A DNA stretch of 64,000 bases from Cupriavidus sp. IDO (GCF_000812465.1 NZ_JWMA01000174.1:37028-101027), one strand, 5' to 3'; numbered from the stretch's first letter, positions 33,188 through 43,227 are shown. The notes: generated from the letters alone by a model not told the origin. Numbers and translations are program-made.

Positions 33188-33446
33188 CATCGCCTCCCGC
33201 TGATCTCAACAAGGGCGCAAGCCGCGGGCAATCGCACTGGCCTGCCGGCTGCTTTCCGCCCATCTTCAATTCGCGCGCTGGTCCGAAAGATGCCGGGCCA
33301 GCGCGCGATGCATTTGCGCCGATGGTTCCCGATGGCCACGTTGCGCTGGGAATTCCAATAGGCCGCGGCATCTAGCTTTTCCTGCTCGGCTACACAGCGC
33401 CGTAGCAGATTCGCATTCCAGGATGCCCCTTGCTTTCCTGCCTCCT

Positions 33447-33728
33447 TCAGGGCGGGTTTACCGGGCGCTTACGGTCACTCTGCGTTGTCGGGGCGGAAGC
33501 GCCCTGGCCGCCGGCTTGCCCCGCATTGCGGTCAACCTTGCCGCGCGCTTCCTCGCTCTTGTTCTTTTTGGCGCTCTCGCCGGAAGCGCTGCTGGCGGCC
33601 TGCACAGGCTGCTCCGCGCGCCTGCCAGTGTCAGTCCCTGGTGTTGGAGGGGAGCCATAGCGACCGCCCTGGGCCAAAGCCGCAACGGCCGTTAGCGAAA
33701 GTGCGGCGAGGCAGGCTAGCTTTTTCAT
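33447..33728 (-). CDS. Small exported proline/serine-rich protein
   Basis: 93 residues. A clear signal peptide MKKLACLAALSLTAVAALAQ, cleavage after ALA or AQ, then a hydrophilic disordered tail (GSPPTPGTDTGRRAEQPVQA and a KKNKSEEARGKVDRNAG segment). AGGAGA lies before the ATG. A near-perfect hairpin at 33748-33779 lies in its leader. No family recognised. A downstream stretch of 258 bases to 33188 has no supported gene. Confidence 0.65.
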   Translation of the reverse strand: MKKLACLAALSLTAVAALAQGGRYGSPPTPGTDTGRRAEQPVQAASSASGESAKKNKSEEARGKVDRNAGQAGGQGASAPTTQSDRKRPVNPP

Positions 33729-34304
33729 TGCTGTCTCCTTTCATGTGGCATCGCGCGCTCCGAGGCCAGAGCGCGATGCTTTGTCTCACTATTGACCCGG
33801 CCCGTGGTGAGGCGATGCGCAAATCCACTTCCGATCTTTCGATGGCACCCCGGAAAGTGCTCTGGATGGTCATTATCAGCTTCACTAAGTGTAGGGAAAA
33901 TGCGTTGCGCACTTTGCTCCAGTGAGCATCGCGGCCAAGCGCGCCTTGGTTACTGGATCTCCAGGACCCCTGCACCCAGCAAGTTTACAGAGCTATTACG
34001 ATAACTTTTCTTATCGCAATAGCTGCATCGTTGCATCAAACCGGTGTGCATGAAAAACCGCCTCACCGGTTGCGGCGGACCAGGCGACCAGGGGCGCCGG
34101 CAGGGCACTTAATACTCCCCAGGCATCGCAAACGATACATTGGGCGGGAATAGTTCCGCGTGGAAGCCTGGTGCATGGACACCCTTCTTTTTCGATCCCG
34201 CCTGCCGCATCATTGCCTTGCCTGCGTTGGCACCGTCTTGCAGGAAGTTCATCAAGGGCCGCTGGACGGGCCGGGAAAAGTCTTCACATATCGGGCCAAT
34301 CGAC
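33729..34304. other. Gene-free, AT-richer stretch with two stem-loops
   Basis: About 575 bases without a supported gene, less GC-rich than its surroundings around 33950-34060. It holds a hairpin at 33748-33779 (GCATCGCG arm, GAGCGCGATGC arm, one bulge) in the leader of the leftward small exported gene, and a long near-palindrome at 33991-34024. The promoter of the diguanylate cyclase gene is expected near the right end. Confidence 0.45.
33991..34024. repeat. 34-base near-perfect inverted repeat
   Basis: Arms AGCTATTACGATAA (33991-34004) and TTATCGCAATAGCT (34011-34024) match at 13 of 14 positions around the six-base centre CTTTTC. It lies in the AT-richest part of an otherwise GC-rich window, not next to any stop codon and without a T-run. 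It could be an operator for a dimeric regulator, a stem-loop of an unannotated RNA, or a recombination-type site. No choice can be made from sequence. Confidence 0.6.
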
Positions 34305-36068
34305 ATGCATGCGCACCGCCTGTCCATCATCGTGGAGCATCTCTGGAACCGCGCGATACGGCGGCCGCAGCAGCTGGTCGTATTCTGTTTTGGCGTAACC
34401 GTGCTATTGCTGGGGCTGATCGCCGTGCGCGGCATGATCCTGCTGCGCGACCACGAAATGCAGTCGCTTCAGCAGACCCAGCAGCTGCGGGTGGCCGGGA
34501 TCAGCCAGCTCCTGAGTGCCGAGAGCGAACGGCTCATATTCTTGCGCAACTACACCGAGCATCTGCTTGCGATCCAGAAGGGGCCATATGCCGTGCCTTC
34601 GGACGGACACCTGCAGGCCGCGTACGCCCACCGCGACGAGCCGGTCTGGGAGCTTCCAGTGCCGGAAGGCGATGCCGTGCTCTATGGCGTCGGGCCTGCG
34701 CAACTACAGGGCTTGCAGGGCTTCGAGCGCAGGGACGGCGATCTCGTCGCCGGCCTGTACGTCGCCCGGGCCCTGGGCTATCTCATCAGCACCGATCCCC
34801 CCACGGCGCCGGCCATTGAGCGCAAGCTGACGTACATCTCCAGCAACGGCTTCTTCGTCGCGCATCCGCCGGTCAGCCGGCAGGACGTGCCCGCCATCAT
34901 GCAGCGGATCGCCCGCTCGGCCTACTTTCGCAATAACCTGCCGCAAGCCAACCCTTCCCGCGAGATGCGATGGAGCCTGCTACCCGCAGAGGACGGCCGT
35001 GACGACATGTACCTGACGCTCAGCGTGCCGCTCTACCTGGACGAACAGTTCCGCGGCGTCGCGGTAGTGGAGATCTCCCAGGACAGCCTCGATAACTACC
35101 TCATTGCCTCCACGCATACCGGTGTGCGCAGTTTCCTGATGGACGCCGAAGGCAATCTCCTGGCCAGCGGGGGCAGCGGGGGCAGCGTCAAGCCGGGAGC
35201 GCAATTCTCCTCCGTGGTCCCGCCGGCATGGCGGGACACGACTGCCAGGCAGTTGCTCAGCCGCGGCGCCGGCACGCTCAGATCCCCTGATGGCAGCAGG
35301 CTGCTGTTCCAGCGGGTCGGCGACACCAAGCTGTTGCTGGTCGACTATTTCTCGGCCTCCGATCTGCTGGAAGTCTTCATGTCCCAGATGAGCGTGCTGT
35401 TCGGCGCCAGTATCGTGTCGCTCGCATTGCTGCTGTGGGCCACGCTCAAGGCGGTGAGCGAGCTGTTTGCCCACTACCTGGAGCGAGGCGAGGCCTTGCG
35501 CGAGCTCGCGGAAACTGACCCGCTCACCGGCCTTGCCAACCGCCGAGTGTTCGAGTCCCGCTTCGCCATTGAGCGCAATCACCGCCGGCGCGATGACTCC
35601 GCGCTTTCCGTCCTCATGATCGATATCGACCGCTTCAAGCAGATCAATGACCAATGGGGACACGCCAGCGGTGACCGGGTGCTGAAGACAGTGGCGAGCG
35701 TCCTGCGCGAGACACTGCGAACGATTGACGTGCCCGCACGGATCGGCGGGGAGGAGTTCGCCGTACTGCTGCCGAAGACCGGCATTGCCGAAGCCCGGCA
35801 AGTGGCCGAACGTCTGCGCGAAGTGCTCGCCCAGACCCCGTGCGAACCGGCCTCCGAGACAAGCCCTGCCAGCCCGGCGCCGCGGATCTCGTTCACCGTC
35901 TCGATCGGCGCCGCGGAGGCCAGGATGGAGAGCTGCGACGAGCTGGACGCGCTGCTGATGGCGGCGGACAGGCGTTTGTACGCGGCAAAGGCAAACGGGA
36001 GAAATCGTGTGGTCAGCGACGACAGCGTGGTCGACGACCCCAGGCAGTTGACGCAGACCACGCCATAG
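34305..36068 (+). CDS. Membrane diguanylate cyclase with periplasmic sensor region
   Basis: 587 residues. A first membrane helix (about 25-45, VVFCFGVTVLLLGLIAVRGM), a periplasmic sensor of roughly 300 residues with a Cache-like look, a second helix (about 365-390, VLFGASIVSLALLLWATLK), then a GGDEF domain at about 410-570. The active-site motif is intact (RIGGEEFAVLLP), and an inhibitory RxxD site (RTID) lies five residues before it, so feedback by cyclic di-GMP is expected. Product is cyclic di-GMP. ATG 34305 is chosen since the longer frame before it is not protein-like. No neighbour suggests the signal. Confidence 0.88.
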   Translation: MHAHRLSIIVEHLWNRAIRRPQQLVVFCFGVTVLLLGLIAVRGMILLRDHEMQSLQQTQQLRVAGISQLLSAESERLIFLRNYTEHLLAIQKGPYAVPSDGHLQAAYAHRDEPVWELPVPEGDAVLYGVGPAQLQGLQGFERRDGDLVAGLYVARALGYLISTDPPTAPAIERKLTYISSNGFFVAHPPVSRQDVPAIMQRIARSAYFRNNLPQANPSREMRWSLLPAEDGRDDMYLTLSVPLYLDEQFRGVAVVEISQDSLDNYLIASTHTGVRSFLMDAEGNLLASGGSGGSVKPGAQFSSVVPPAWRDTTARQLLSRGAGTLRSPDGSRLLFQRVGDTKLLLVDYFSASDLLEVFMSQMSVLFGASIVSLALLLWATLKAVSELFAHYLERGEALRELAETDPLTGLANRRVFESRFAIERNHRRRDDSALSVLMIDIDRFKQINDQWGHASGDRVLKTVASVLRETLRTIDVPARIGGEEFAVLLPKTGIAEARQVAERLREVLAQTPCEPASETSPASPAPRISFTVSIGAAEARMESCDELDALLMAADRRLYAAKANGRNRVVSDDSVVDDPRQLTQTTP

Positions 36069-36455
36069 CCGGTCAGTACCATTCGGTTGGCGTATCAGGC
36101 ACCGCCGTCATTCAATGCGGCGCATCGATTTGCTTATAGCAGATGGAAGCGCTACTGAATTCGCGATGAGGAGCCGGCAACAACGCCAGGCGCACCGTTT
36201 CGCGGCCAGCGTTGCCTTGCCGCAACTCTCTTGACTTCTCCATGTGTGATTCCTAGGTTTATGAGTACTCTGGGACGTGAACGATACGCAAGTCGTCCGG
36301 ACCAACGCCTGCGGCAGGGCCTGCCGGACCGCTGACGGAAGGCCGGTGTTCTGGCGGTGCCACAAGCTCCGGCGTGGCCATGCGTTCTGGAGCTTCGGCC
36401 TGCGCGCCCGCGGCCGTGCGCTGTGACAGGCCATTCTCGGTCGAGGGGGGGCGAG
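36069..36455. other. Gene-free stretch before the cytochrome operon
   Basis: About 390 bases. Several short open frames exist on both strands but none has a ribosome site or protein-like composition. A promoter for the cytochrome-GMC-molybdenum enzyme operon should be here; the AT-richer part at 36225-36290 is the best place but no clear -35/-10 pair can be named. Confidence 0.4.
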
Positions 36456-38984
36456 ATGAATCTGCACGCCAAATCAGTTCTCTTGCCTCTTGTCCTGCTT
36501 TCCGCGCTGGCCGTCGGCGGGTGTTCGAAGCCCCAGACGGGCCACGTCCTGGATGAAGCGCAGCAGGCCGGGCGCACCGCGGAGTCGTTCCCGCATGCGT
36601 CGGAAGACTATTTCCACGACATGGATCGCGGCGTGTCCCTGACGAAGGAGGAAATCCAGGGGCGCAATATGTGGGTCGTGTGGACCGGCGGCAACGACAG
36701 GTTCTGGGATGCCCTGACGGACTACACATTCGGCGCCTTCGACCTGCTCAAGTCCATCAGTTCGCACCCGACCCAGGGGTATTCGCGGGACAACCGCTGG
36801 TCGTACCTGGGCCTGCTCAACGAGCCCTGCTTCGAAAAACCCAGGGGCCCGGATCCGCAGCGTTTCGGCCTCTGGCTCGATCACCGGACCAAGGATTGCC
36901 CGGCCGACCCGTTCGAGAACGAGCAGGCTTATCCCGGCGTCAAGACCGGCGCGCGCGGCACCACCTTCTCCGATGGCCAGAAGCTGCCGGTCGGTTCCTA
37001 CTATGGATATCCGACCGGCATCGTTGGCCTGCGCCTGTTCCCGAATCCCGCCTTTGACGAGAAGGCCGCCAAGGCGTGGGACCCGGAGCGCTACTACACG
37101 GATCCGTCCTACTACAACCGTGCGGACCTGGTGCGCCCGTACCGGGTCGGCATGTCCTGCGGCTTCTGCCACGTGGGCCCGAGCCCGGTCCGGCCACCGG
37201 CCGACCCGAACCACCCGGCGTGGTCGAACCTGAGCGCCACCGTGGGGGCGCAGTACATGTGGGTGGACCGCCTCTTCATCCACAACGCGGCGACGCCGGC
37301 GGGCCAGCAGAATTACATGTTCCAGCTCGTGCATACCTTCCGCCCGGGCGCGATGGATACCTCGCTGGTCTCCACCGACAACATCAACAATCCGCGCACG
37401 ATGAATGCGCTGTATGACCTGATGGCACGCATGGGCGTGGCCAAACGGCTCGGCGAAGAGAAGCTGGCCGGCGGCGAACGCAACAACAGGCAGCTCAATG
37501 ATTATGTGCAGACTGGCCCGCTGACGCAGTTCTATGCGCCCCCGGACACCGTGTGGACGCCGCACGTACTCAAGGACGGCGCGGATTCCGTCGGGGTGAT
37601 GGGCGCGCTGAACCGTGTCTACCTGAATATCGGCCTGTTCAGCGAAGAGTGGCTCCTGCACTTCAATCCCATCATTGGCGGCAAGGCGATCTCGCCCATC
37701 GAAATCGCCGTCGCGCAGAAGAACTCGGCCTATTGGAAGGCGACCGAAGCCGGCACCTTCAATACCGCGGCCTTCCTACTGAAATCGACCCCGCCGGATC
37801 ACCTGAGGGACGCCCCGGGCGGCAACGCCTATCTGGCCGACACCACGACCGCCGCGGGAGCCGACCAGCTGGCACGCGGCAGGAACGTCTTCGCCAATAC
37901 CTGTGCGCGCTGCCATTCCAGCAAGGGACCGCCGCCGCCGGCCGACCTGAAGATGCGCGAATGTGCCGGCGAGAACTATCTCGGCTGCTTCAAGCGCTAC
38001 TGGAAATGGACGCAGACCGATGAATACAAGGCGCAGATGCGCCAGATCGTCAATGCGCCGGACTTCCTTGAAGGCAACTACCTGTCGAGCGATGTGCGCG
38101 TGCCGGCGACGCTTCTGCGCACCAATGTCTGCAGCCCGCTTGCGACCAACGCGCTGCGGGGGAATATCTGGGACAACTTCTCCTCGGAGTCGTACAAGAC
38201 CCTGCCGTCGGTCGGGCTCGTCACGCTCAACGACCCGTTCACGGGCGCGCGCTGGCAGTACCGGATGCCGGCGGGCGGGCGCGGCTACACGCGCGTGCCG
38301 TCGCTGATCAGCATCTGGTCCACCGCGCCGTTCCTGCTCAACAACGCGCTCGGGCCGTTCAGCGGGGATCCGTCGGTCCAGGGCAGGATGAAGGTCTTCG
38401 ACGCTTCGATCGAGCAACTGCTCTGGCCGGAAAAGCGCGCGCACGACGACATCCTGGGCGACAAGGTGCCTGGCGTGATCGACCGCACCACCGAGCGCAG
38501 CCAGATCACCATCCCGACTGGCTTCGTGCCGGACGCCCTGAAGCCGATGGAGGGCTTCCTGCACCGCTGGATGCCGTGGCTGGTCAGCGCGGGTGGTGAC
38601 GTCACCATCGGGCCCGCGCCGAAGCAGATGCCGGTCAACCTGATCGCCAATCTCCAGCCGCTGGCCGAGAACCCGGATCCCGTGGCGAAGGCGGAGCACG
38701 CGGCGAAGGTGCTCAGGCTTCTGCTCAGGCTGAAGTCGGACCTGGCGTCGGTGCCGGCGGGCGCGACCGACGACCAGTTGCACAAGACCTACGCCAACCT
38801 GGTCAAGCCCATGCTTGAACTCAGCAAGTGTCCGGATTTCGTCGTGAACCGGGGGCACTACTTCGGCACGGCGGAATTCAACAACCAGGTTGGCCTGAGT
38901 GCGGACGAGCAGGCGTACGGACGGGAGCTGGAGCTGAGCGACGAAGACAAGCGGGCATTGATCGCCTTTCTCAAGACGTTCTGA
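36456..38984 (+). CDS. Large c-type cytochrome lipoprotein with two haem motifs
   Basis: 842 residues. A lipoprotein signal (MNLHAKSVLLPLVLLSALAV then GGC, Cys23) would anchor it in the envelope. Two CxxCH haem c motifs are visible: SCGFCH near residue 235 and CARCH near 482. The remainder is aromatic-rich and not clearly assigned; the size suggests a cytochrome domain set joined to a larger exported domain. ATG 36456 follows GGGGGGGCGAG and gives the lipoprotein signal directly. It starts an apparent operon with a GMC oxidoreductase and molybdenum hydroxylase subunits and is the likely electron acceptor for them. Confidence 0.8.
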   Translation: MNLHAKSVLLPLVLLSALAVGGCSKPQTGHVLDEAQQAGRTAESFPHASEDYFHDMDRGVSLTKEEIQGRNMWVVWTGGNDRFWDALTDYTFGAFDLLKSISSHPTQGYSRDNRWSYLGLLNEPCFEKPRGPDPQRFGLWLDHRTKDCPADPFENEQAYPGVKTGARGTTFSDGQKLPVGSYYGYPTGIVGLRLFPNPAFDEKAAKAWDPERYYTDPSYYNRADLVRPYRVGMSCGFCHVGPSPVRPPADPNHPAWSNLSATVGAQYMWVDRLFIHNAATPAGQQNYMFQLVHTFRPGAMDTSLVSTDNINNPRTMNALYDLMARMGVAKRLGEEKLAGGERNNRQLNDYVQTGPLTQFYAPPDTVWTPHVLKDGADSVGVMGALNRVYLNIGLFSEEWLLHFNPIIGGKAISPIEIAVAQKNSAYWKATEAGTFNTAAFLLKSTPPDHLRDAPGGNAYLADTTTAAGADQLARGRNVFANTCARCHSSKGPPPPADLKMRECAGENYLGCFKRYWKWTQTDEYKAQMRQIVNAPDFLEGNYLSSDVRVPATLLRTNVCSPLATNALRGNIWDNFSSESYKTLPSVGLVTLNDPFTGARWQYRMPAGGRGYTRVPSLISIWSTAPFLLNNALGPFSGDPSVQGRMKVFDASIEQLLWPEKRAHDDILGDKVPGVIDRTTERSQITIPTGFVPDALKPMEGFLHRWMPWLVSAGGDVTIGPAPKQMPVNLIANLQPLAENPDPVAKAEHAAKVLRLLLRLKSDLASVPAGATDDQLHKTYANLVKPMLELSKCPDFVVNRGHYFGTAEFNNQVGLSADEQAYGRELELSDEDKRALIAFLKTF

Positions 38985-39000
38985 AGCGGACGGCGCGGCG

Positions 39001-40848
39001 ATGCCTGCTCATGACGATGCGGTGTGGGACTACGTGATAGTCGGGTCCGGCGCGGGAGGCGGCACGCTGGCCGCGCGGCTGGCCGAGGCGGGCATGCGCG
39101 TGTTCCTGCTGGAAGCGGGCGGCGACGCGCGGGCGTACGAGGCAGACTGCATGCCAGAGGACTACGATGTGCCGGGCTTTCACGCCTGCGCGTCCGAGAA
39201 CCCGGCCATGAGCTGGAACTTCTTCGTGCGCCACTATGCCGACGACGCACAGCAGCGGCGCGACCCGAAGTGCGGCAGCGAGGGCGTGCTCTATCCGCGC
39301 GCGGGCACCCTGGGCGGCTGCACCGCCCACAACGCAATGATCTTCCTCTATCCGCACGATTCGGACTGGGACGACATTGCGGCACTGACCGGCGACCGCT
39401 CCTGGAAAGCGGCAAAGATGCGCCGCTATGCCAAGACGCTGGAACGCTGCCGCCACCGTCCCCTCTGGGACCTGGCGCGCCGCCTGGGCTTTGATCCCAC
39501 CATGCACGGCTGGAACGGATGGCTCAATACCGAGCGCGCCATGCCGCTGGAAGCACTGACCGACGATGCCCTGATGCGCGTGATCCTCGGTTCGATGGAG
39601 CTGGCCGCGCGCAGCGTGCCGCGGCGGCTGCAGGCGCTGCTGAGCCTGGTCCGCTGGCAGGGAGACCCGAACTCGCGGCTATGGGGCAGGCGCTGCTTCG
39701 ACGGCGTCTGCTATACCCCGCTGACCACGCAGGCTCACGCCCGCACCGGCGCACGCGAGCGCGTGCTCGAGGTGGCCGGGCGTGATCCCTCCATGCTTCA
39801 CGTCGAACTCGATGCACTAGCCACGCGGGTGCTGATCGACGAGCAGGGCAATGCGACCGGGGTCGAGTACCTCAAGGGCAGGCACCTCTATCGCGCCCAT
39901 GCCAGCCCGGGCGCCGGGCCAGGCGCGCGCCGGCAGGTGTTCGCCCGCCGGGAAGTGATCCTGTCCGGCGGCGCATTCAACACGCCGCAACTGCTGATGC
40001 TGTCGGGCATCGGCCCCGCCGATCACCTCCGCGCACACGGCATTCCGGTGCGCGTGGACCTGCCCGGGGTGGGGTGCAATCTGCAGGACCGCTATGAGAT
40101 CGGCGTGGTCAGCCGCATGGCGCAGCCGTGGCAAATCCTGCAGGGCGTGCGCTTCGTGAAAGACGATACGCCGTACCAGAGCTGGAGCGACCTGCGTCAC
40201 GGGGTCTATACGACCAATGGCGTTGCGATCGCGGTCGCAAAGCGCTCGCGCAAGCGGCTGCCCGTGCCGGACATCTTCTGCATGGCACTGGTCGAGCGCT
40301 TTATCGGCTACTACCGGGGCTATTCGAAGGCCTTCGCACAGGAGAACGACCGGCTCACCTGGAGCATCCTCAAGGCGCATACGCAGAATCGCGCCGGCAC
40401 CGTGCGGCTGCGTTCGGCCGATCCTTGCGACATGCCGCAGATCGACTTTCACTATTTCGAGGAGGGCGACGCTGCCACGGGCGACGACATGCGCGCGATG
40501 ATCGAAGCCATACGCTTCGTGCGCAAGCTGGCGCAACCGCTCGCCGAGCGCGCGCTCATCGTCCACGAAGAGCTACCCGGCGGGCAAGTGCGCAGCGATG
40601 ACGACCTGGCCGGCTACGTGCGCGACAACGCATGGGGACACCATGCCTCGTGCACTTGCCCGATCGGCGCGCGCACAGCGGGGGGCGTGCTCGACAGCGC
40701 ATTCTCGGTCCATGGCACGCGGCGGCTGCGGGTGGTCGACGCATCCGTCTTTCCCCGGATTCCCGGCTTCTTCCCGGTCTGCGCGGTCTACATGATCGCG
40801 GAGAAGGCAGCTGACGTGCTTCTCGACGAGGCGCGGGCAATGAGATAG
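39001..40848 (+). CDS. GMC-family FAD oxidoreductase
   Basis: 615 residues of the glucose-methanol-choline family. FAD-binding Rossmann motif WDYVIVGSGAGGGTLAARLA at the start; family signatures YPRAGTLGGCTAHNAMIFLY and LSGGAFNTPQLLMLSGIGP; catalytic histidine region AWGHHASCTCPIGA and the final FAD-contact stretch VVDASVFPRIPGFFPV. These enzymes oxidise alcohols. No signal peptide is seen, so it is cytoplasmic unless exported with a partner. It lies 16 bases after the cytochrome gene and just before the leader ORF of the molybdenum enzyme. Confidence 0.88.
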   Translation: MPAHDDAVWDYVIVGSGAGGGTLAARLAEAGMRVFLLEAGGDARAYEADCMPEDYDVPGFHACASENPAMSWNFFVRHYADDAQQRRDPKCGSEGVLYPRAGTLGGCTAHNAMIFLYPHDSDWDDIAALTGDRSWKAAKMRRYAKTLERCRHRPLWDLARRLGFDPTMHGWNGWLNTERAMPLEALTDDALMRVILGSMELAARSVPRRLQALLSLVRWQGDPNSRLWGRRCFDGVCYTPLTTQAHARTGARERVLEVAGRDPSMLHVELDALATRVLIDEQGNATGVEYLKGRHLYRAHASPGAGPGARRQVFARREVILSGGAFNTPQLLMLSGIGPADHLRAHGIPVRVDLPGVGCNLQDRYEIGVVSRMAQPWQILQGVRFVKDDTPYQSWSDLRHGVYTTNGVAIAVAKRSRKRLPVPDIFCMALVERFIGYYRGYSKAFAQENDRLTWSILKAHTQNRAGTVRLRSADPCDMPQIDFHYFEEGDAATGDDMRAMIEAIRFVRKLAQPLAERALIVHEELPGGQVRSDDDLAGYVRDNAWGHHASCTCPIGARTAGGVLDSAFSVHGTRRLRVVDASVFPRIPGFFPVCAVYMIAEKAADVLLDEARAMR

Positions 40849-40875
40849 GTCATTGGTCCGCATAGGAGGTCGACG

Positions 40876-40947
40876 ATGAGCGACAAAGTGCACAAGCTGA
40901 TGCAGTTGCAGGAAAGGCCGGACGAGCTGGTCCGCCCCCTTGTATGA
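40876..40947 (+). CDS. 23-codon leader ORF coupled to the molybdenum enzyme gene
   Basis: Encodes MSDKVHKLMQLQERPDELVR followed by PLV and stop. A perfect AGGAGG is five bases before the ATG. Its TGA overlaps the ATG of the next gene (ATGA at 40944-40947), so ribosomes finishing it can restart on the large subunit gene, which has no good ribosome site of its own. The peptide has no recognised relatives. It may be a pure coupling device or a tiny protein. Confidence 0.6.
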   Translation: MSDKVHKLMQLQERPDELVRPLV

Positions 40948-43211
40948 AGCGCAGATCTTTTCTCTTCGGCGGACTGGGCGCGGCCGGTGCGCTGCTCGTC
41001 GGCTGGTCGGTATTGCCGGTGCGCCAGCGCCTGACCACGTCGGCCGCCTTGCCGGCGGCTGGCACCCAGGTGCCGCTCAATGGCTGGGTCAAGATCGCGG
41101 CGGACAACGGCGTCACCATCATGATGAGCTGCTCGGAGATGGGGCAGGGCGTGCATACGGGCCTGGCCATGCTGCTGGCCGAGGAAATGGATGCCGACTG
41201 GTCCCGCGTGGCGGTCGAGCATGCGCCGCCGGACAAGATCTTCAATAACCTCGAGGTGGTCGTCGGCGGCCTGCCGTTCCGCCCCGACGATGACGGCGCC
41301 ATCGAGCGGCTGGCCGTCTGGATGACCCGCAAGCTCATGCGCGAGTATGGCGAGATGGTTACCGGCGGCTCGTCCAGCATCAACGATCTGTGGCTGCCGA
41401 TGCGAGAGGCAGGCGCCTGCGCGCGCGCCATGCTGGTTGCCGCCGCAGCCGCGCAGTGGAAGGTGGCGGCCGGTGAATGCCGTGCCGAGGCCGGCAGGGT
41501 GCTGCATGCCTCGGGGCGCTCGGCTACGTTTGGCGAGCTGGCGGCCCAGGCCGGGCAACAGTCTCTGCCGAAGAAGGTGGGACTGAAGGACCCCGCCGCG
41601 TTCCGCCTGATCGGCAAGCCACTGCGGCGTATCGATGCCGCATCCAGGGTCGACGGCACGGCGCGCTTCGGCATCGACGTGCTACCCGAGGGCCTGCTGT
41701 ACGCCAGCGTGCTGATGTGCCCGACGCTCGGCGGGAGCGTCAAGCGGCTCGACGCCTCCGCGGCGACCGCGCAGCGCGGCATCGTGAAGGCATTCCCGGT
41801 TGGCCCCTGCAACGGCGGCACTGCCGGCGTGGCGGTGATCGCCGACAACGCGTTCCGCGCCATGAAGGCGCTGGATGCACTCAAGGTCGATTGGGATCCG
41901 GGAGCCGCGGCCACGCTTTCCAGTGCGGAGGTGGCCACGCGCCTCGCACAGACGCTGGACAAGACCGAAGGGCACATCTACTATGCGCGCGGCGATGTCG
42001 ATGCCGCGCTGCGCTCGGCCGCGAAGACCGTCACCGCCGAGTACCGCGTGCCGTATCTTGCGCACGGTGCGCTGGAGCCCATCAACTGCACGGTGCAGGT
42101 GCGCGACGGCGCGGCCACCGTATGGGCCTCGACGCAGGTGCCGAGCATCGCGCGCGAGCAGGTGGCGCATGTGCTCGGCATTGCTGCCGGCAAGGTTGAC
42201 GTGCGGGTGCAGCTGCTGGGCGGCGGATTCGGGCGGCGCCTGGATGTGGATTTCATCGCGCAGGCAGCGCTCATCGCGCGCGAGGCGGCGGGGCGGCCGG
42301 TGCAGACCATCTGGACGCGCGCGCAGGATATGACGCACGACTTCTATCGCCCCGCCTGTATTTCGCGCTTCAAGGCCGGACTCGATGACGCCGGCAGGGT
42401 GGTGGCATGGCAAAGCAGCTCGGCCAGCCAGGCCGTCGTGCTGGAGATGCTGGCACGCATCTATGGGTTGCCGCGGATCGGCCCCGACAAGACCTCGTCC
42501 GAAGGTGCATTCGACCAGCCTTATGCGTGGCCCAACGCGCGGGTTGGCCATGCGGTCGTCGAGCTGCCGGTGCCGGTAGGCTTCTGGCGCTCGGTGGGGC
42601 ATTCGCACCAGGCCTTTTTCACCGAGAGCTTTATGGACGAACTGGCAGTGGCGGCCGGGAAGGATCCCGTGGCATTCCGCGCGAGCCTGCTGGGCGAGCG
42701 CCCGCGCCACCTGGCCGTGCTGCAGCGCGTGGCCGCGCTGTCTGGCTGGGGCCGGCCGCTGGCGAGGGCAGCCGACGGGGCCATGCGCGCACGCGGGGTG
42801 GCGCTGCACGAGTCGTACGGCAGCATCGTCGCGCAGGTGGCGGAGGTTTCGCTGGGCACGGAGAAGTCCGTGCGCGTGCACCGTGTGGTCTGCGTGATCG
42901 ACTGCGGCATGCCGGTGAACCCGAACCTGATCCGCCAGCAGGCGGAGAGCGGCATCGTCTTCGGCCTTTCGGCCGCGCTGTACGAGGCCATCACCATCGT
43001 CAACGGCGAGGTGCAGCAGAAGAACTTCCACGATTTCCCCGTGGTGCATATCAACGACTGCCCCGTGATCGAGACCGAGATCATGCCAGGCCAGGGTCAT
43101 CCGCAAGGCGTGGGCGAAGTCTGCACGCCGCCGGTTGCACCGGCCGTGGCCAATGCGCTGTTCGCCCTGACCGGGCAGCGCCTGCGCGTGTTGCCCCTGA
43201 AGATCGCCTGA
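40944..43211 (+). CDS. iorB: Molybdenum hydroxylase large subunit, IorB type
   Basis: 755 residues of the xanthine dehydrogenase family, molybdopterin-cytosine-dinucleotide subunit of the isoquinoline 1-oxidoreductase / membrane aldehyde dehydrogenase type. A twin-arginine signal is visible (MKRRSFLFGGLGAAGALLVG), so it is exported folded to the periplasm. Family segments: SCSEMGQGVHTGLAMLLAEE, GGGFGRRLDVDFIAQA, FWRSVGHSHQAFFTES and, near the end, GQGHPQGVGEVCTPPVAPAV with the active-site glutamate. The iron-sulphur partner follows. Substrate (aldehyde or N-heterocycle) unknown; the symbol reflects family only. Confidence 0.88.
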   Translation: MKRRSFLFGGLGAAGALLVGWSVLPVRQRLTTSAALPAAGTQVPLNGWVKIAADNGVTIMMSCSEMGQGVHTGLAMLLAEEMDADWSRVAVEHAPPDKIFNNLEVVVGGLPFRPDDDGAIERLAVWMTRKLMREYGEMVTGGSSSINDLWLPMREAGACARAMLVAAAAAQWKVAAGECRAEAGRVLHASGRSATFGELAAQAGQQSLPKKVGLKDPAAFRLIGKPLRRIDAASRVDGTARFGIDVLPEGLLYASVLMCPTLGGSVKRLDASAATAQRGIVKAFPVGPCNGGTAGVAVIADNAFRAMKALDALKVDWDPGAAATLSSAEVATRLAQTLDKTEGHIYYARGDVDAALRSAAKTVTAEYRVPYLAHGALEPINCTVQVRDGAATVWASTQVPSIAREQVAHVLGIAAGKVDVRVQLLGGGFGRRLDVDFIAQAALIAREAAGRPVQTIWTRAQDMTHDFYRPACISRFKAGLDDAGRVVAWQSSSASQAVVLEMLARIYGLPRIGPDKTSSEGAFDQPYAWPNARVGHAVVELPVPVGFWRSVGHSHQAFFTESFMDELAVAAGKDPVAFRASLLGERPRHLAVLQRVAALSGWGRPLARAADGAMRARGVALHESYGSIVAQVAEVSLGTEKSVRVHRVVCVIDCGMPVNPNLIRQQAESGIVFGLSAALYEAITIVNGEVQQKNFHDFPVVHINDCPVIETEIMPGQGHPQGVGEVCTPPVAPAVANALFALTGQRLRVLPLKIA

Positions 43212-43227
43212 ACCGCAGGAGAAGACC

